NCBI RefSeq assembly: GCF_018614955.1
Contig: NZ_JAGGNV010000015.1
Coordinates: 1 to 64,000, forward strand
Direction of reading: 5' to 3'
DNA length: 64,000 nt
Source of the DNA: Variovorax paradoxus
GTDB taxonomy: Bacteria > Pseudomonadota > Gammaproteobacteria > Burkholderiales > Burkholderiaceae_C
Below are positions 33,506 to 41,802 of this stretch, piece after piece. Each line of letters opens with the position of its first letter. Position 1 is the first letter of the stretch. A program made the position numbers and the translations under genes. The notes under the pieces are model-generated. The model was given only the letters and a program-made list of their open reading frames with translations. It was not told where the DNA came from and did no database searches.

Positions 33506-35902
33506 CTACCACTGGTAGGTGAAGGTTGCGGTCACGTTGCGGGCGTCGCCCCAGTAGCAGTAGTCCTGGTTCATGCACGACGCCACATACGACTTGTTGA
33601 ACAGGTTGTTCGCGGCGAGGCGCAGGTTGGAGCCCTTGAGCGACGGGTTCAGGCGGCCGAGGTCGATGCGCAGCATCAGGTCCACCAGCAGGTACGAGGG
33701 CACCTTGAAGCTGTTGGCGTTGTCGACCCAGCTGGTGCCCACATAGCGCACGCCGCCGCCCGCCGTGTAGCCCGGCGCGAAGCTCCAGTCACCCCAGACC
33801 GAAGCCATGTGGCGCGGCGCCTGGTAAGGCGTCTTGCCGGTGAAGCCGTCCGGCGACTCGATGTACTTCATGTCGGTGTAGGTGTAGGTCGCCAGCACCG
33901 ACACGTCGCGCGTCAGCTGCGAACGCGCCTCCAGCTCGAGCCCGCGCGAACGCACCTTGCCGGCGGCCTCGAAATAGGTCGCGCCCACCGGGCGCGTGGC
34001 GACGTTCTTCTGCTCCAGGTCGTACACGGCCGCCGAGAGCAGCGTGTTCGAATCCTTGGGCTGCCAGCGGATGCCGGCCTCCACCTGCTCGGTTTCGGCC
34101 GGCGGCAGGATGTTGCCCTGCCGGTCGTTGCGCAGGCTCGGATTGAAGCCGTCCGAATAGCCGACATAGGGCGCAACGCCGTTGTCGAACAGGTAGACGG
34201 CGCCGACGCGCTTGGTGAACTTGGAGCCGCTCCATTGCGCCGCGGCATCGGTGCCCATCTGGTTCGACGCCTTCGCCCGGTCTTCGCGGCCGCCCAGCGT
34301 GAGGCGCCAGCGGCCCAACGCCATCTGGTCCTGCAGGTAGAAGCCGGTCTGCTCGAAGCGGCGGTCGATCGGGAAGCTCGTCACATCGCTCAGGCCGGGG
34401 AAGCCGTAGACGGGAGCGAAGACGTTGATCGGCAACGCGCCGCCCGATTCCCAGCTGCCGTCGACGTGGCGCTTCTGGTAGTCCAGGCCCGCGAGCAGCG
34501 TGTGCTCGACCGCGCCCGTCTGGAAGCGCCCTTCGAGCTGGTTGTCGATCGTGTGGCCGCGCGTCGACTCGCGGGCACCGGAGTAATAGCGCGTCAACTC
34601 GTCGGCGCTGACCCAGCCGTAGCCGTAGACCTGGCGCAGCGTGGTGTCGGCCGTGACGTAGCGGAAGTTCTGCCGGAACTTCAGCTGTTCGCTGAAGGCA
34701 TGCTCGAACTGGTAGCCGACGAAACGCTGCGTGCGATGGTATTTCTCGATGCTCGGATCGCCATCGAAGAAGTAGCGCGAAATCCGGCGGCCGTTGTGGT
34801 TGGCGTTGATGCTGCCGTCCGCCGGCACGCCGCTGTGGTAGCTGCCCTCGGGATCGTCCTGGAGATAGGCCTGCAGCAGGAGGCGCGTGTCCTTCGAGGG
34901 CTTGATCAAGAGCGAAGGTGCGATGGCGCGCCGCTCCTCCTTCACGTGCTCGAACTGCGAGTCCAGCTTGCGCGCCAGTGCCGTCACGCGAAAGGCCGCC
35001 ACGCCGTTGGAATCGACCGGCCCCGTGAGATCGACCGCGCCTTCCACGCGGTTGCGGTTGCCGACGGTGAGCTGGACTTCACGATGCGGCTCGAATTGCG
35101 GCGTCATGCTGGTCAGGGCCACCAGGCCGCCCGGCGATGCGCGTCCGTAGAGCACCGAGGCCGGCCCGCGCACGACGTCGATGCGCTCCAGGAAATAGGG
35201 ATCGACCTGCATCGAGGTGTAGCTGCCCTGATCGCTCAGCATGCGCAACCCGTCGAGCAGCGTGCTGTCGACGCTGCTGTCCTTGAAGCCGCGCAGGGCC
35301 ACGTAGTCGTAGCGGTTGGAAGAGCCCACGAGGCCGGTGAAGGCGCCCGGCGTGTAGTTGAGCGCCTCGTTGATGGCGCGCGGCTTCTGGTCTTCCAGCT
35401 GCTGCTTGGTCACCACGGAGATGGACTGAGGCGTCTCGATGATGGGCGTGTCGGTCTTGGAACCCGAGGCGCTGCTTCTCGCGACGTAGCCGTTCACGCC
35501 CGTGGCGCTGTCCTGCTCGGCGCTGGCGCTGACCGTCACGACCGGGAGGCCCGCGGCGTCCGATGCCGGCGGCGCCGCCTTGACGACGACGGCATTGCCG
35601 TCGACGGCCGCGACCAGTCCGCTGCCGGCCAGCAGGCGGTCCAGCACCTGCCGGGGCGTGAGCCGGCCCGAGACGGCCGGCGCCGTCTTGCCCGCGACCA
35701 GCGCGGGCGGCACCATCAGCTCGAGCCGGGTCTGACGTGCCAGCTCATTGAGTGCCTGCGCCAGCGGCTGCGCCGCGATGTTGATCGGCACTGGGGTGGA
35801 GGCCAGGTCGCTGCCGGCAGCCTGGGAGTGTGCCGCGCTGCTGGCAAAGGCCAGCGCCACGGACAGGGCCAGCGGGGCGAAGTGGAAGCGGGGGCGGGAC
35901 AT
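33506..35902 (-). CDS. TonB-dependent siderophore receptor with N-terminal signalling domain (FecA/FauA-like)
   Basis: From the ATG at 35902 (MSRPRFHFAPLA) the protein has 798 residues with a signal peptide ending AAHSQA. A secretin/TonB short N-terminal domain follows (about residues 35-110: VPINIAAQPLAQALNELARQT, LTPRQVLDRLLAGSGLVAAVDG), marking a transducer that contacts FecR. The plug begins near 140 (IETPQSISVVTKQQLEDQ, FTGLVGSSNRYDYVALRGF, ERIDVVRGPASVLYGRASPGGLV) and the 22-strand barrel ends in VTATFTYQW, with terminal Trp. Linkage to the synthesis genes makes it the receptor for the cluster's own siderophore. A promoter motif shared with fecR lies upstream at 35941-35969. Confidence 0.94.
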   Translation of the reverse strand: MSRPRFHFAPLALSVALAFASSAAHSQAAGSDLASTPVPINIAAQPLAQALNELARQTRLELMVPPALVAGKTAPAVSGRLTPRQVLDRLLAGSGLVAAVDGNAVVVKAAPPASDAAGLPVVTVSASAEQDSATGVNGYVARSSASGSKTDTPIIETPQSISVVTKQQLEDQKPRAINEALNYTPGAFTGLVGSSNRYDYVALRGFKDSSVDSTLLDGLRMLSDQGSYTSMQVDPYFLERIDVVRGPASVLYGRASPGGLVALTSMTPQFEPHREVQLTVGNRNRVEGAVDLTGPVDSNGVAAFRVTALARKLDSQFEHVKEERRAIAPSLLIKPSKDTRLLLQAYLQDDPEGSYHSGVPADGSINANHNGRRISRYFFDGDPSIEKYHRTQRFVGYQFEHAFSEQLKFRQNFRYVTADTTLRQVYGYGWVSADELTRYYSGARESTRGHTIDNQLEGRFQTGAVEHTLLAGLDYQKRHVDGSWESGGALPINVFAPVYGFPGLSDVTSFPIDRRFEQTGFYLQDQMALGRWRLTLGGREDRAKASNQMGTDAAAQWSGSKFTKRVGAVYLFDNGVAPYVGYSDGFNPSLRNDRQGNILPPAETEQVEAGIRWQPKDSNTLLSAAVYDLEQKNVATRPVGATYFEAAGKVRSRGLELEARSQLTRDVSVLATYTYTDMKYIESPDGFTGKTPYQAPRHMASVWGDWSFAPGYTAGGGVRYVGTSWVDNANSFKVPSYLLVDLMLRIDLGRLNPSLKGSNLRLAANNLFNKSYVASCMNQDYCYWGDARNVTATFTYQW

Positions 35903-35940
35903 GCGTTCGATTTCCGGGAAAGGTAAATAAGAATCCTTCC

Positions 35941-35969
35941 CATGTAGACGCACCGGCTTTGCGAAACCC
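35941..35969 (-). promoter_or_regulatory. probable ECF-sigma promoter for the receptor gene
   Basis: On the minus strand this reads GGGTTTC, 12 bases, CGTCTACATG, ending 39 bases before the receptor ATG. The same blocks with the same 12-base spacing occur ahead of fecR (37066-37094). CGTC-type -10 elements are common for ECF sigma factors, and the sigma gene lies 1.1 kb upstream. The match is seen; recognition by that sigma factor is inferred. Confidence 0.7.
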
Positions 35970-36004
35970 CAGGTGGGCCGCAAAGTTTTTTTTTCGCTTC
36001 GCGA

Positions 36005-37045
36005 TTACTTGGCGGAAACGATCTCCGTCACGCCGTCGTGCTCGCGCAGCCGCACCGGCAGAACCTGCGGCAGTGCGCGCGAGAAGTTGTCGAGCCGGCG
36101 CGGATCGAAGGTGCCGGTGACACGCAGCGCGGCCACGGCCGGGTCGCGCACGATCAGGTTCGCGGGGCCGTAGCGCTCGAATTCGGCCAGCGCCTGGGCC
36201 AGCGACGCGTTGTCGAAACTGACGCGGCTGTCGCGCCAGGGGGCGATGCCGGCGGCAGGCACGGGGGACACGGCACCGAGCCTGCCTGCCGCATCGCTGG
36301 CGATCTGCTGGCCGCCGCGGAGTTCCACCGCGGCGCCATTGCCGGCCACGCGCACGCGGCCCTCTTCCACCGCCACGCGCACCTTGTCGTTGCCAGGAAT
36401 GCCGGGCGTGTGGCGCACCGAGAAACGGGTGCCGACGACCGTGATGCGCAAGGGGCCGGCCCAGACGTCGAAAGGACGCGAGGGGTCGGCCTTGACCTGA
36501 AGCACGGCCTGGCCCTCGGGCAGACGCAGCTCGCGGCGCTGGCGATGGAAGACCACCTCGGCGCGGGTCGCGGTGTCTAGCCACAGATGGGTCGCGTCGG
36601 GCAAGTCCACGTCGAGCTGCTTGCCGCGTGCGGTGGCAAAGCTCTGAACGAACACGGGTTGCTGCCAGTGGCTCCAGGCCAGGTAGCCGCCGCAGCACAC
36701 CAGCAGCACCGCTGCAGCGACGACCGCTTGCGGCACCAGGGCACTGAGTTGCTGCCACCAGGCGCGACGTGGCGACGACGCCCGCGCCGCAGCCTTGTCC
36801 CTGGCCAGCTTCTTCCGCAAGCTGCGCACGCCCTCCGCCGGCAGCGCATCGAGCGCATCCCAGTCGCGCTGCCAGCGCGCAAAGGCCTTGCCGTGGGCCT
36901 CATCCGCAGCCAGCCAGGCCTGGAGCGCGGCCTCGTCGGCGGCACCGAAGCCCCCGCCCCTTTGGCGCACGAGCCAATCCAGGGCCGTGCTCTCGGGCTC
37001 TGCGGATGACGCGGCTGGCGGTTCGGCTGGCGGCTGTGTGGTCAT
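36005..37045 (-). CDS. FecR-family anti-sigma/sigma regulator
   Basis: The ATG at 37045 (MTTQPPAEPPAA) gives 346 residues. An N-terminal cytoplasmic sigma-binding region (ALDWLVRQRGGGFGAADEAALQAWLAADEAHGKAFARWQRDWDAL) is followed by one membrane helix (AVVAAAVLLVCCGGYLAW, about residues 105-125). The periplasmic FecR domain comes next (FATARGKQLDVDLPDATHLWLDTATRAEVVF, PFDVWAGPLRITVVGTRFSVR), then a C-terminal domain that would meet the receptor's signalling domain. It is the middle component of the cell-surface signalling chain. A copy of the shared promoter motif overlaps the end of the sigma gene just upstream. Confidence 0.92.
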   Translation of the reverse strand: MTTQPPAEPPAASSAEPESTALDWLVRQRGGGFGAADEAALQAWLAADEAHGKAFARWQRDWDALDALPAEGVRSLRKKLARDKAAARASSPRRAWWQQLSALVPQAVVAAAVLLVCCGGYLAWSHWQQPVFVQSFATARGKQLDVDLPDATHLWLDTATRAEVVFHRQRRELRLPEGQAVLQVKADPSRPFDVWAGPLRITVVGTRFSVRHTPGIPGNDKVRVAVEEGRVRVAGNGAAVELRGGQQIASDAAGRLGAVSPVPAAGIAPWRDSRVSFDNASLAQALAEFERYGPANLIVRDPAVAALRVTGTFDPRRLDNFSRALPQVLPVRLREHDGVTEIVSAK

Positions 37046-37065
37046 GGCGCAGTATTCGGCTCCTT

Positions 37066-37094
37066 CATGTAGACGCACGAGCGGCCTGAAACCC
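37066..37094 (-). promoter_or_regulatory. probable ECF-sigma promoter for fecR
   Basis: Minus-strand GGGTTTC, 12 bases, CGTCTACATG, identical in blocks and spacing to the receptor promoter motif. The -35-like block touches the sigma-gene stop codon, and the -10-like block ends 21 bases before the fecR ATG. It would let the sigma factor raise fecR separately from its own Fur-controlled transcript. Confidence 0.68.
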
Positions 37095-37603
37095 TATGCC
37101 GTGCCATCGAGTGAGTTCTTGCAGCGCCGGCAGGCCTGCATGGCCAGCTGGATGTGCTGCTCGACCATCTTGCGCGAAATGCCCATGCGCTCGGCCACTT
37201 CCACATGCGGCAGGCCGTCGAACTTGTGCAGGATGAAAGCCTCGCGGCAGCGCAGCGGCAGCGCGTCGATGGTGGCCAGCATGGCGCTCACCGCCTGACC
37301 CGAGGCAGCGGCGGTGTCGGGCTCGAAGGCCGGCGGCGCGGCCAGTTGGTCGAGTTCGAGGGCGGCCTTCTCGGCATCCGGCTGCAGCGCCTCGCCGCGC
37401 ACTTCGCTGCGGCGGTACTGGTCGATCTGCAGGTTGCGCACCGTGCGGTAGAGCAAGGCGCGCGGCTCGGGCACCGGCTGGCCCGAGCGCTGCACCGCAA
37501 GGACGCGCGCATAGCTTTCCTGCACCAGATCGGCCGCGGCATCGCGGCTGCGCGCCGTGCGGGAGCAGAAATTCAGCAGTTCCTGGTAGTAGCGCTCGAG
37601 CAC
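37094..37603 (-). CDS. FecI-like ECF RNA polymerase sigma factor
   Basis: This 169-residue sigma-70 group IV protein has region 2 (ELLNFCSRTARSRDAAADLVQESYARVLAV, then PRALLYRTVRNLQIDQYRRS) and region 4 (LPLRCREAFILHKFDGLPHVEVAERMGISRKMVEQHIQLAMQACRRC). The -10 recognition helix and the region 4 helix-turn-helix are complete. It heads the iron block, followed by fecR and the receptor, the standard order for FecIRA-type surface signalling. A Fur box lies 23-41 bases upstream of its ATG, so iron starvation should switch it on. Confidence 0.93.
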   Translation of the reverse strand: MLERYYQELLNFCSRTARSRDAAADLVQESYARVLAVQRSGQPVPEPRALLYRTVRNLQIDQYRRSEVRGEALQPDAEKAALELDQLAAPPAFEPDTAAASGQAVSAMLATIDALPLRCREAFILHKFDGLPHVEVAERMGISRKMVEQHIQLAMQACRRCKNSLDGTA

Positions 37604-37625
37604 AAATCGACTTTGGGCGATGGCG

Positions 37626-37644
37626 GCAAATGAGAGTCATTCTC
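37626..37644 (-). promoter_or_regulatory. Fur box upstream of the ECF sigma gene
   Basis: GCAAATGAGAGTCATTCTC contains the near-palindrome AATGA-GAG-TCATT and fits the 19-bp Fur consensus at most positions. It lies immediately upstream of the sigma start codon at 37603, where it would overlap the promoter. Fur-iron repression of the sigma gene is the expected outcome. Confidence 0.7.
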
Positions 37645-37739
37645 CGTATGACCGATCCGCGAAGGGCTTCGCCGCAAGTGTCGGTTTCACCCTACCTTGA
37701 ATTTCTTGCAGGTTAGTTTAGAAGTTCGCGCAAATACCG

Positions 37740-37760
37740 TATGATGAACGTCATGCGAAA
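37740..37760. promoter_or_regulatory. TetR operator copy 1 (at the tetR start)
   Basis: ATGATGAACGTCATGCGAAA begins at 37741 and overlaps the predicted tetR start codon. A 21-base stretch differing at one position recurs at 38386-38406 before the SDR gene. Copy 1 has a less perfect dyad (ATGATG/CGTCAT). Autorepression is inferred. Confidence 0.6.
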
Positions 37761-38346
37761 CACGACAGCCAACGCTAGGACTGCGGCCAAAGAAGCGTCG
37801 CACGAACGCATCGTGTGCGTAGCTGCGCGGGCGATCCGCCGCAGCGGCTACGACGGTACCGGAGTCGCCGACATCATGAAGGAGGCCGGCCTGACGCATG
37901 GCGCCTTCTATGCCCATTTCCCGTCACGCGAGGCCATGCTGGCTGAAGCTGCGGGTCAGGCATGCGCGGAGTCCGCCGCCGCGGCGGTGGATACTGTTGC
38001 CAGCGCGCCCGCCGAGAGGGCTTTGGAATCCATGCTTCGCGCCTATCTCTCCAAGGAGCACCTGGAGCAGGTGGAGATGGGATGCCCCCTGGCCGCGCTG
38101 GGCTCGGAAACGCCGCGACAGGCCCTCGAAGTGCGCCGAGCGACCACCCGACACATCAAGGCGATGGTCGATCTTGTTGCCCGCCAGTCACCTGACTGGG
38201 GGCAGCCCGGCGCCCACGAGCAAGCACTCGCGACCATCGCCACCCTGGTCGGCGCTTTGGTGCTGGCTCGTGCAGTCGACGAACCAGCGCTGTCGGACCG
38301 CCTGCGCGAGGCTGCGCTGAAGCAACTGCTCCCCGCCGGTATCTGA
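37741..38346 (+). CDS. TetR-family transcriptional repressor
   Basis: The 201-residue protein has the TetR helix-turn-helix at residues 20-70 (ERIVCVAARAIRRSGYDGTGVADIMKEAGLTHGAFYAHFPSREAML) and a helical ligand domain with MGCPLAALGSE typical of the YxaF/LmrA-like or AcuR-like groups. The ATG at 37741 lies inside an operator-like palindrome; the next ATG at 37753 is an equally possible start. The same palindrome before the SDR gene indicates that the protein controls itself and that gene, probably in response to a reactive small molecule. Confidence 0.9.
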   Translation: MMNVMRNTTANARTAAKEASHERIVCVAARAIRRSGYDGTGVADIMKEAGLTHGAFYAHFPSREAMLAEAAGQACAESAAAAVDTVASAPAERALESMLRAYLSKEHLEQVEMGCPLAALGSETPRQALEVRRATTRHIKAMVDLVARQSPDWGQPGAHEQALATIATLVGALVLARAVDEPALSDRLREAALKQLLPAGI

Positions 38347-38385
38347 ATCCCATTGATGGATGCTGCCCAGGCGCTCGTCTTTGCA

Positions 38386-38406
38386 TATGATGAACATCAT
38401 GCGAAA
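38386..38406. promoter_or_regulatory. TetR operator copy 2 (upstream of SDR gene)
   Basis: ATGATGAACATCATGCGAAA (38387-38406) contains the perfect dyad ATGATG-AA-CATCAT. It differs from copy 1 at one base and lies about 100 bases before the SDR start codon. This is the likely principal site of the neighbouring TetR protein. Confidence 0.65.
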
Positions 38407-38506
38407 TGAATCTGATGCCCTTCTTTTGCTTCTGTGCCACGTTGAATCGCTACCCACTGTGCGTGCCGAAGAATTTCCGAATCCCACACGCTGACGGAGA
38501 AACGTC

Positions 38507-39319
38507 ATGAACTTGAAAAACAAGGTTGCCCTCGTTACGGGAGCCTCCTCGGGCATCGGCGAAGCGACCGCGCAGCGGCTTGCGAAGGCCGGCTACAAGG
38601 TGTACGGCACCAGCAGACGTGGAGGCCAGGCGGGCCGACGATCGTTCGAGATGTTGCCTCTCGACGTGACCAAGGACGAGTCGGTCGAAGCTGCGGTCCA
38701 GAAGGTGATGCAGTTGGAAGGCCGCATCGACCTTCTCGTCAACAACGCCGGCTTCGGAGTCGCTCCAGCCGGTGCGGAAGAGAGCTCGATAGAGCAGGCC
38801 CAGTCGATCTTCGACACGAACTTCTTTGGGATGGTCCGGATGACCCGGGCCGTTGTGCCGCATATGCGCCGCCAAAGGGATGGACGCATCATCAACATTG
38901 GCTCTGTGCTGGGTTTCCTGCCAATGCCCTACATGGCGCTGTATTCCGCCACCAAGCATGCGGTCGCGGGCTATTCGGAATCGCTCGACCATGAGCTGCG
39001 CACGATGGGCATTCGCGTCTCGGTGGTCGAGCCCGCCTACATCAATACGCCATTCGATGCGAACTTGATGAAGCCCGATGCCCCCCTCGATGCGTATCGC
39101 GAGGTTCGCGCGGGCGTGGAGAAGCGGGTGAAGCAAGTTCTCGTGGGCGCGGATGGGCCTGACGTCGTGGCCGAAATCGTGTTGAAGGCGGCCATGGCGG
39201 TTCATCCAAAGATCCGCTACGCCCCCGGCCTCGCCGGCCGCATGCGCCTGCTGCGCAGGTTTGCGCCCGCCAGCGTGCTGGATGCGGGGGTTCGAAAAGA
39301 CCTGCGGCTCGAGGCATAG
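38507..39319 (+). CDS. short-chain dehydrogenase/reductase
   Basis: This 270-residue classical SDR has the cofactor loop VALVTGASSGIGEATAQRL (TGxxxGxG), LLVNNAGFG, INIGSVLGF with the catalytic Ser, and YSATKHAVAGYSESLDHEL with the catalytic Tyr-x-x-x-Lys. The arginines after the second strand (GTSRRGGQAGRR) favour NADP. The C-terminal region lacks an identifiable substrate clue. Placement behind a TetR operator and before a quinone-oxidoreductase-like gene suggests an inducible carbonyl-detoxification unit. Confidence 0.92.
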   Translation: MNLKNKVALVTGASSGIGEATAQRLAKAGYKVYGTSRRGGQAGRRSFEMLPLDVTKDESVEAAVQKVMQLEGRIDLLVNNAGFGVAPAGAEESSIEQAQSIFDTNFFGMVRMTRAVVPHMRRQRDGRIINIGSVLGFLPMPYMALYSATKHAVAGYSESLDHELRTMGIRVSVVEPAYINTPFDANLMKPDAPLDAYREVRAGVEKRVKQVLVGADGPDVVAEIVLKAAMAVHPKIRYAPGLAGRMRLLRRFAPASVLDAGVRKDLRLEA

Positions 39320-39434
39320 GCGGCTGGCCGATCCGCACCCGGTCCTGACATAGCTCCATTTCAAGGAAGACGATGACATTCCACCCATGCTGGGCCGTTC
39401 GCATATCTGGGTGCGCCCGGAATAGAGAAGAGCC

Positions 39435-40501
39435 ATGAAAGCATTTGTTCTCGATCGATACGGCAAAAAGCGTGCGTTGCGGTCGGCAGACATGCCGAGT
39501 CCGGAGTTGCGCGACGACGAGGTCTTGGTCCAGGTTCACGCCGCCGGCGTGAACATGCTGGACGCCAAGATCAGGGATGGCGAGTTCAAGCTCATCCTGC
39601 CCTATCGCCTGCCCCTCCTCCTAGGCCACGACGTGGCCGGCGTCGTGGTCAAGGTCGGACCTCTCGCGCGGAGATTCAAGCCGGGTGACGAGGTCTATGC
39701 CCGGCCAGATGACTTCCGCATCGGCACCTTCGCTGAATACATCGCGATTAGGGAGGAATCCTTGGCGATCAAGCCCAAGGCGCTCAGCATGGAAGAGGCC
39801 GCTTCCATCCCGCTGGTGGGTCTGACGGCGTGGCAAGCGCTGATTGAAAAGGCGAACCTGAAGAAGGGGCAGAAGGTTTTCATCCAGGCGGGGTCCGGCG
39901 GCGTCGGAACGTTTGCCATTCAGTTGGCCAAGCATGTGGGCGCCACCGTAGCCACCACCACGAGCTCCGCCAATATCGACTTGGTGAAGAGCCTCGGCGC
40001 AGACATCGTCATCGACTACAAGAAAGACGACTTCGAGAAAGTGCTGCAGAACTACGACGTGGTCCTGCACAGCCAAGATGCGGCAGCGTTGGAGAAGTCC
40101 CTGCGCGTGCTGAAGCCCGGCGGAACACTCATCTCGATTTCTGGTCCTCCGGATCCCGCATTCGCAACGGGAATCGGAGCGCCGTGGTTCGTGAAGCTCA
40201 TCGTCCGCCTACTAAGAAGCACTACCCGCACCCCATGCTTCATGCGCCGGGGTCGGGCCTGCCCGATGAACAACTGCTGAGCTCCGGAGTCAGAAAAAGA
40301 GCGAGCCGTCGTGACCTGAGGTATTCGTTCCTCTTCATGCGAGCCAGCGGGCAGCAGTTGCGCGAGATCACTTCGCTCATGGATGCCGAAGCCATACGCC
40401 CAGTCGTGGATCGGGTCTTCCCGTTCGAATCGACCAACGAAGCGCTGGCCTATGTGGAAAAGGGACGGGCCAAGGGCAAGGTCGTCGTCAAGGTGAGATA
40501 A
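39435..40501 (+). pseudogene. zinc-independent NADP-dependent oxidoreductase (quinone reductase type), disrupted
   Basis: The first 258 codons read as an MDR-type oxidoreductase: PELRDDEVLVQVHAAGVNMLDAKIRDGEF, LGHDVAGVVVKVGP, the nucleotide loop VFIQAGSGGVGTFAIQLAKHVGA, and LKPGGTLISISGPPD. After VKLIVRLL the frame diverges for about 65 bases, then resumes in another frame with SSGVRKRASRRDLRYSFLFMRASGQQLREI...GKVVVKVR to the stop at 40501. The break is explained by a 65-base insertion (about 40209-40273) flanked by similar CTACTAAG/CTGCTGAG sequence. Undisturbed, the product would be about 333 residues, normal for the family. It was probably the partner of the SDR gene. Confidence 0.82.
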
Positions 40502-40607
40502 GCCCGACCACGAAGTGCAGGCGTAACCTGGGCGTTGCCATCGGCACCAGGGCTTCGGAGGCTGGATCGGCGAACGCCGCGAAGATGGTGCATGTCGACA
40601 GCAAGCC

Positions 40608-41729
40608 TCAACGCTGCCTCACGCGTCGCGAATGCGCAGGCGATGCATTCGCCGCCTCGACTCTTTGCCTCTCGGCCTCTTTCCTGAAGTCCCCCGTGCT
40701 CATGCCGAAGCGGCGCCTGAAAAGCTTGCCGGCATAGCTTGCGTCTCGAACGCCGATTTCGTCGGCCAGCGCGGCAAGACTGCTATCGGCGTTGAGCAAG
40801 CGCCAGCGAAGGTGCTGCAGCCGCATCTCCTGCCAGTACGCTTGCGCGGTCTGCTCGAACTGCTGCAGGAAGCGGCGGTCGAGCTGGCGCCGGCTGATGC
40901 CCACGCTGCTCGCGATATCGGCGACGGAACACGTGCTGGCGAGCCTCTTGCGCATCAGGCCGATGGCGCGACCGACATAGCGGCCGACCTGCGGCTCGGC
41001 ACTTTGCGACTTGAGCAGATGGCGGCTTGCGCGCGGCTCGTCGACCAGCATGTCGGCCAGGCCCTTGAGCGCGCGCGCGCGGCCGCAGTGCTGCACCAGC
41101 AGCTCCACGGCCACGTCGATCGCGGCGCTGCCGCCCGCGCAGGTGATGCGCTTGCCATCAAAGAGATAAAGCTGCTCGGTCTTGATGGGGATGCGCGGGA
41201 ATGCGGCCTCGAATTCCAGCGCGTGCCGCGGATGCAGCGCGACCTTGTGCCCGTCCAACAGCCCAAGCTCTGCGAGCAGGAAGCAGCCGTTGTCCATGCT
41301 CAGGAGCGTGAGGCCATGCCGCACCGCGCCCTTGACAAGCGGCGCGTAGGCCCGCGCCCGGCGCCGCGTGTCGGTGGCGCTGCGGCCGCCAAAGACGACG
41401 AGGTAGTCGTACTCGGACCAGCGTACCTGCTGCGGCGTGAGCTGGATCGAGATCTCCACGCCGCTGTTCGAAGTGACAGTGCCGGCCTTGAGGCCCACGA
41501 TGTCCCAGCGGCAATAGCGCTGCCGGCTGTAGTCCTCGTCGTCGGCCGAGAAGCGCAGCTTGTCGAGAAAGCCGCCAAAGGGCAGCAGCGCGAAATCCGG
41601 CAGCGGAAGGATGAGCACGCGCACGTCCGGCGCGACGGGCTTGGGCTGCGCAGGCGGCAGCACAGCGCGGCCGGGCCGCTTGCGAACCGCGGTTTTGGCG
41701 ATGTCCAAATCGGCTGGTAACACGTCCAA
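40608..41729 (-). CDS. GlxA-family regulator (DJ-1/PfpI domain plus AraC helix-turn-helix)
   Basis: The 373-residue product joins an N-terminal DJ-1/PfpI-like domain (VRVLILPLPDFALLPFGGFLDKLRFS through LLSMDNGCFLLAELGLLDGHKVALHPRH and RITCAGGSAAIDVAVELL) to a C-terminal AraC domain (TCSVADIASSVGISRRQLDRRFLQQF, SLAALADEIGVRDASYAGKLFRRRFGMSTGDFRKE). The nucleophile-elbow cysteine of true DJ-1 is present as NGCF. Such proteins control choline, carnitine, arginine or glycine-betaine catabolism. The start is uncertain: TTG at 41729 or GTG at 41723. It is divergent from a LysE exporter gene, its most likely target. Confidence 0.87.
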   Translation of the reverse strand: MDVLPADLDIAKTAVRKRPGRAVLPPAQPKPVAPDVRVLILPLPDFALLPFGGFLDKLRFSADDEDYSRQRYCRWDIVGLKAGTVTSNSGVEISIQLTPQQVRWSEYDYLVVFGGRSATDTRRRARAYAPLVKGAVRHGLTLLSMDNGCFLLAELGLLDGHKVALHPRHALEFEAAFPRIPIKTEQLYLFDGKRITCAGGSAAIDVAVELLVQHCGRARALKGLADMLVDEPRASRHLLKSQSAEPQVGRYVGRAIGLMRKRLASTCSVADIASSVGISRRQLDRRFLQQFEQTAQAYWQEMRLQHLRWRLLNADSSLAALADEIGVRDASYAGKLFRRRFGMSTGDFRKEAERQRVEAANASPAHSRRVRQR

Positions 41730-41802
41730 ATCTTACTTCGTTGTTTGACGCACGGTGTGTGACAGTGCATCCACTTTCCTTCACTCGTACGGATTCGCAA
41801 TC

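Noticed and set aside
33497..35926. An 809-codon plus-strand frame opposite the TonB receptor.
   Set aside because: Shadow of the receptor gene, with no domain of its own.
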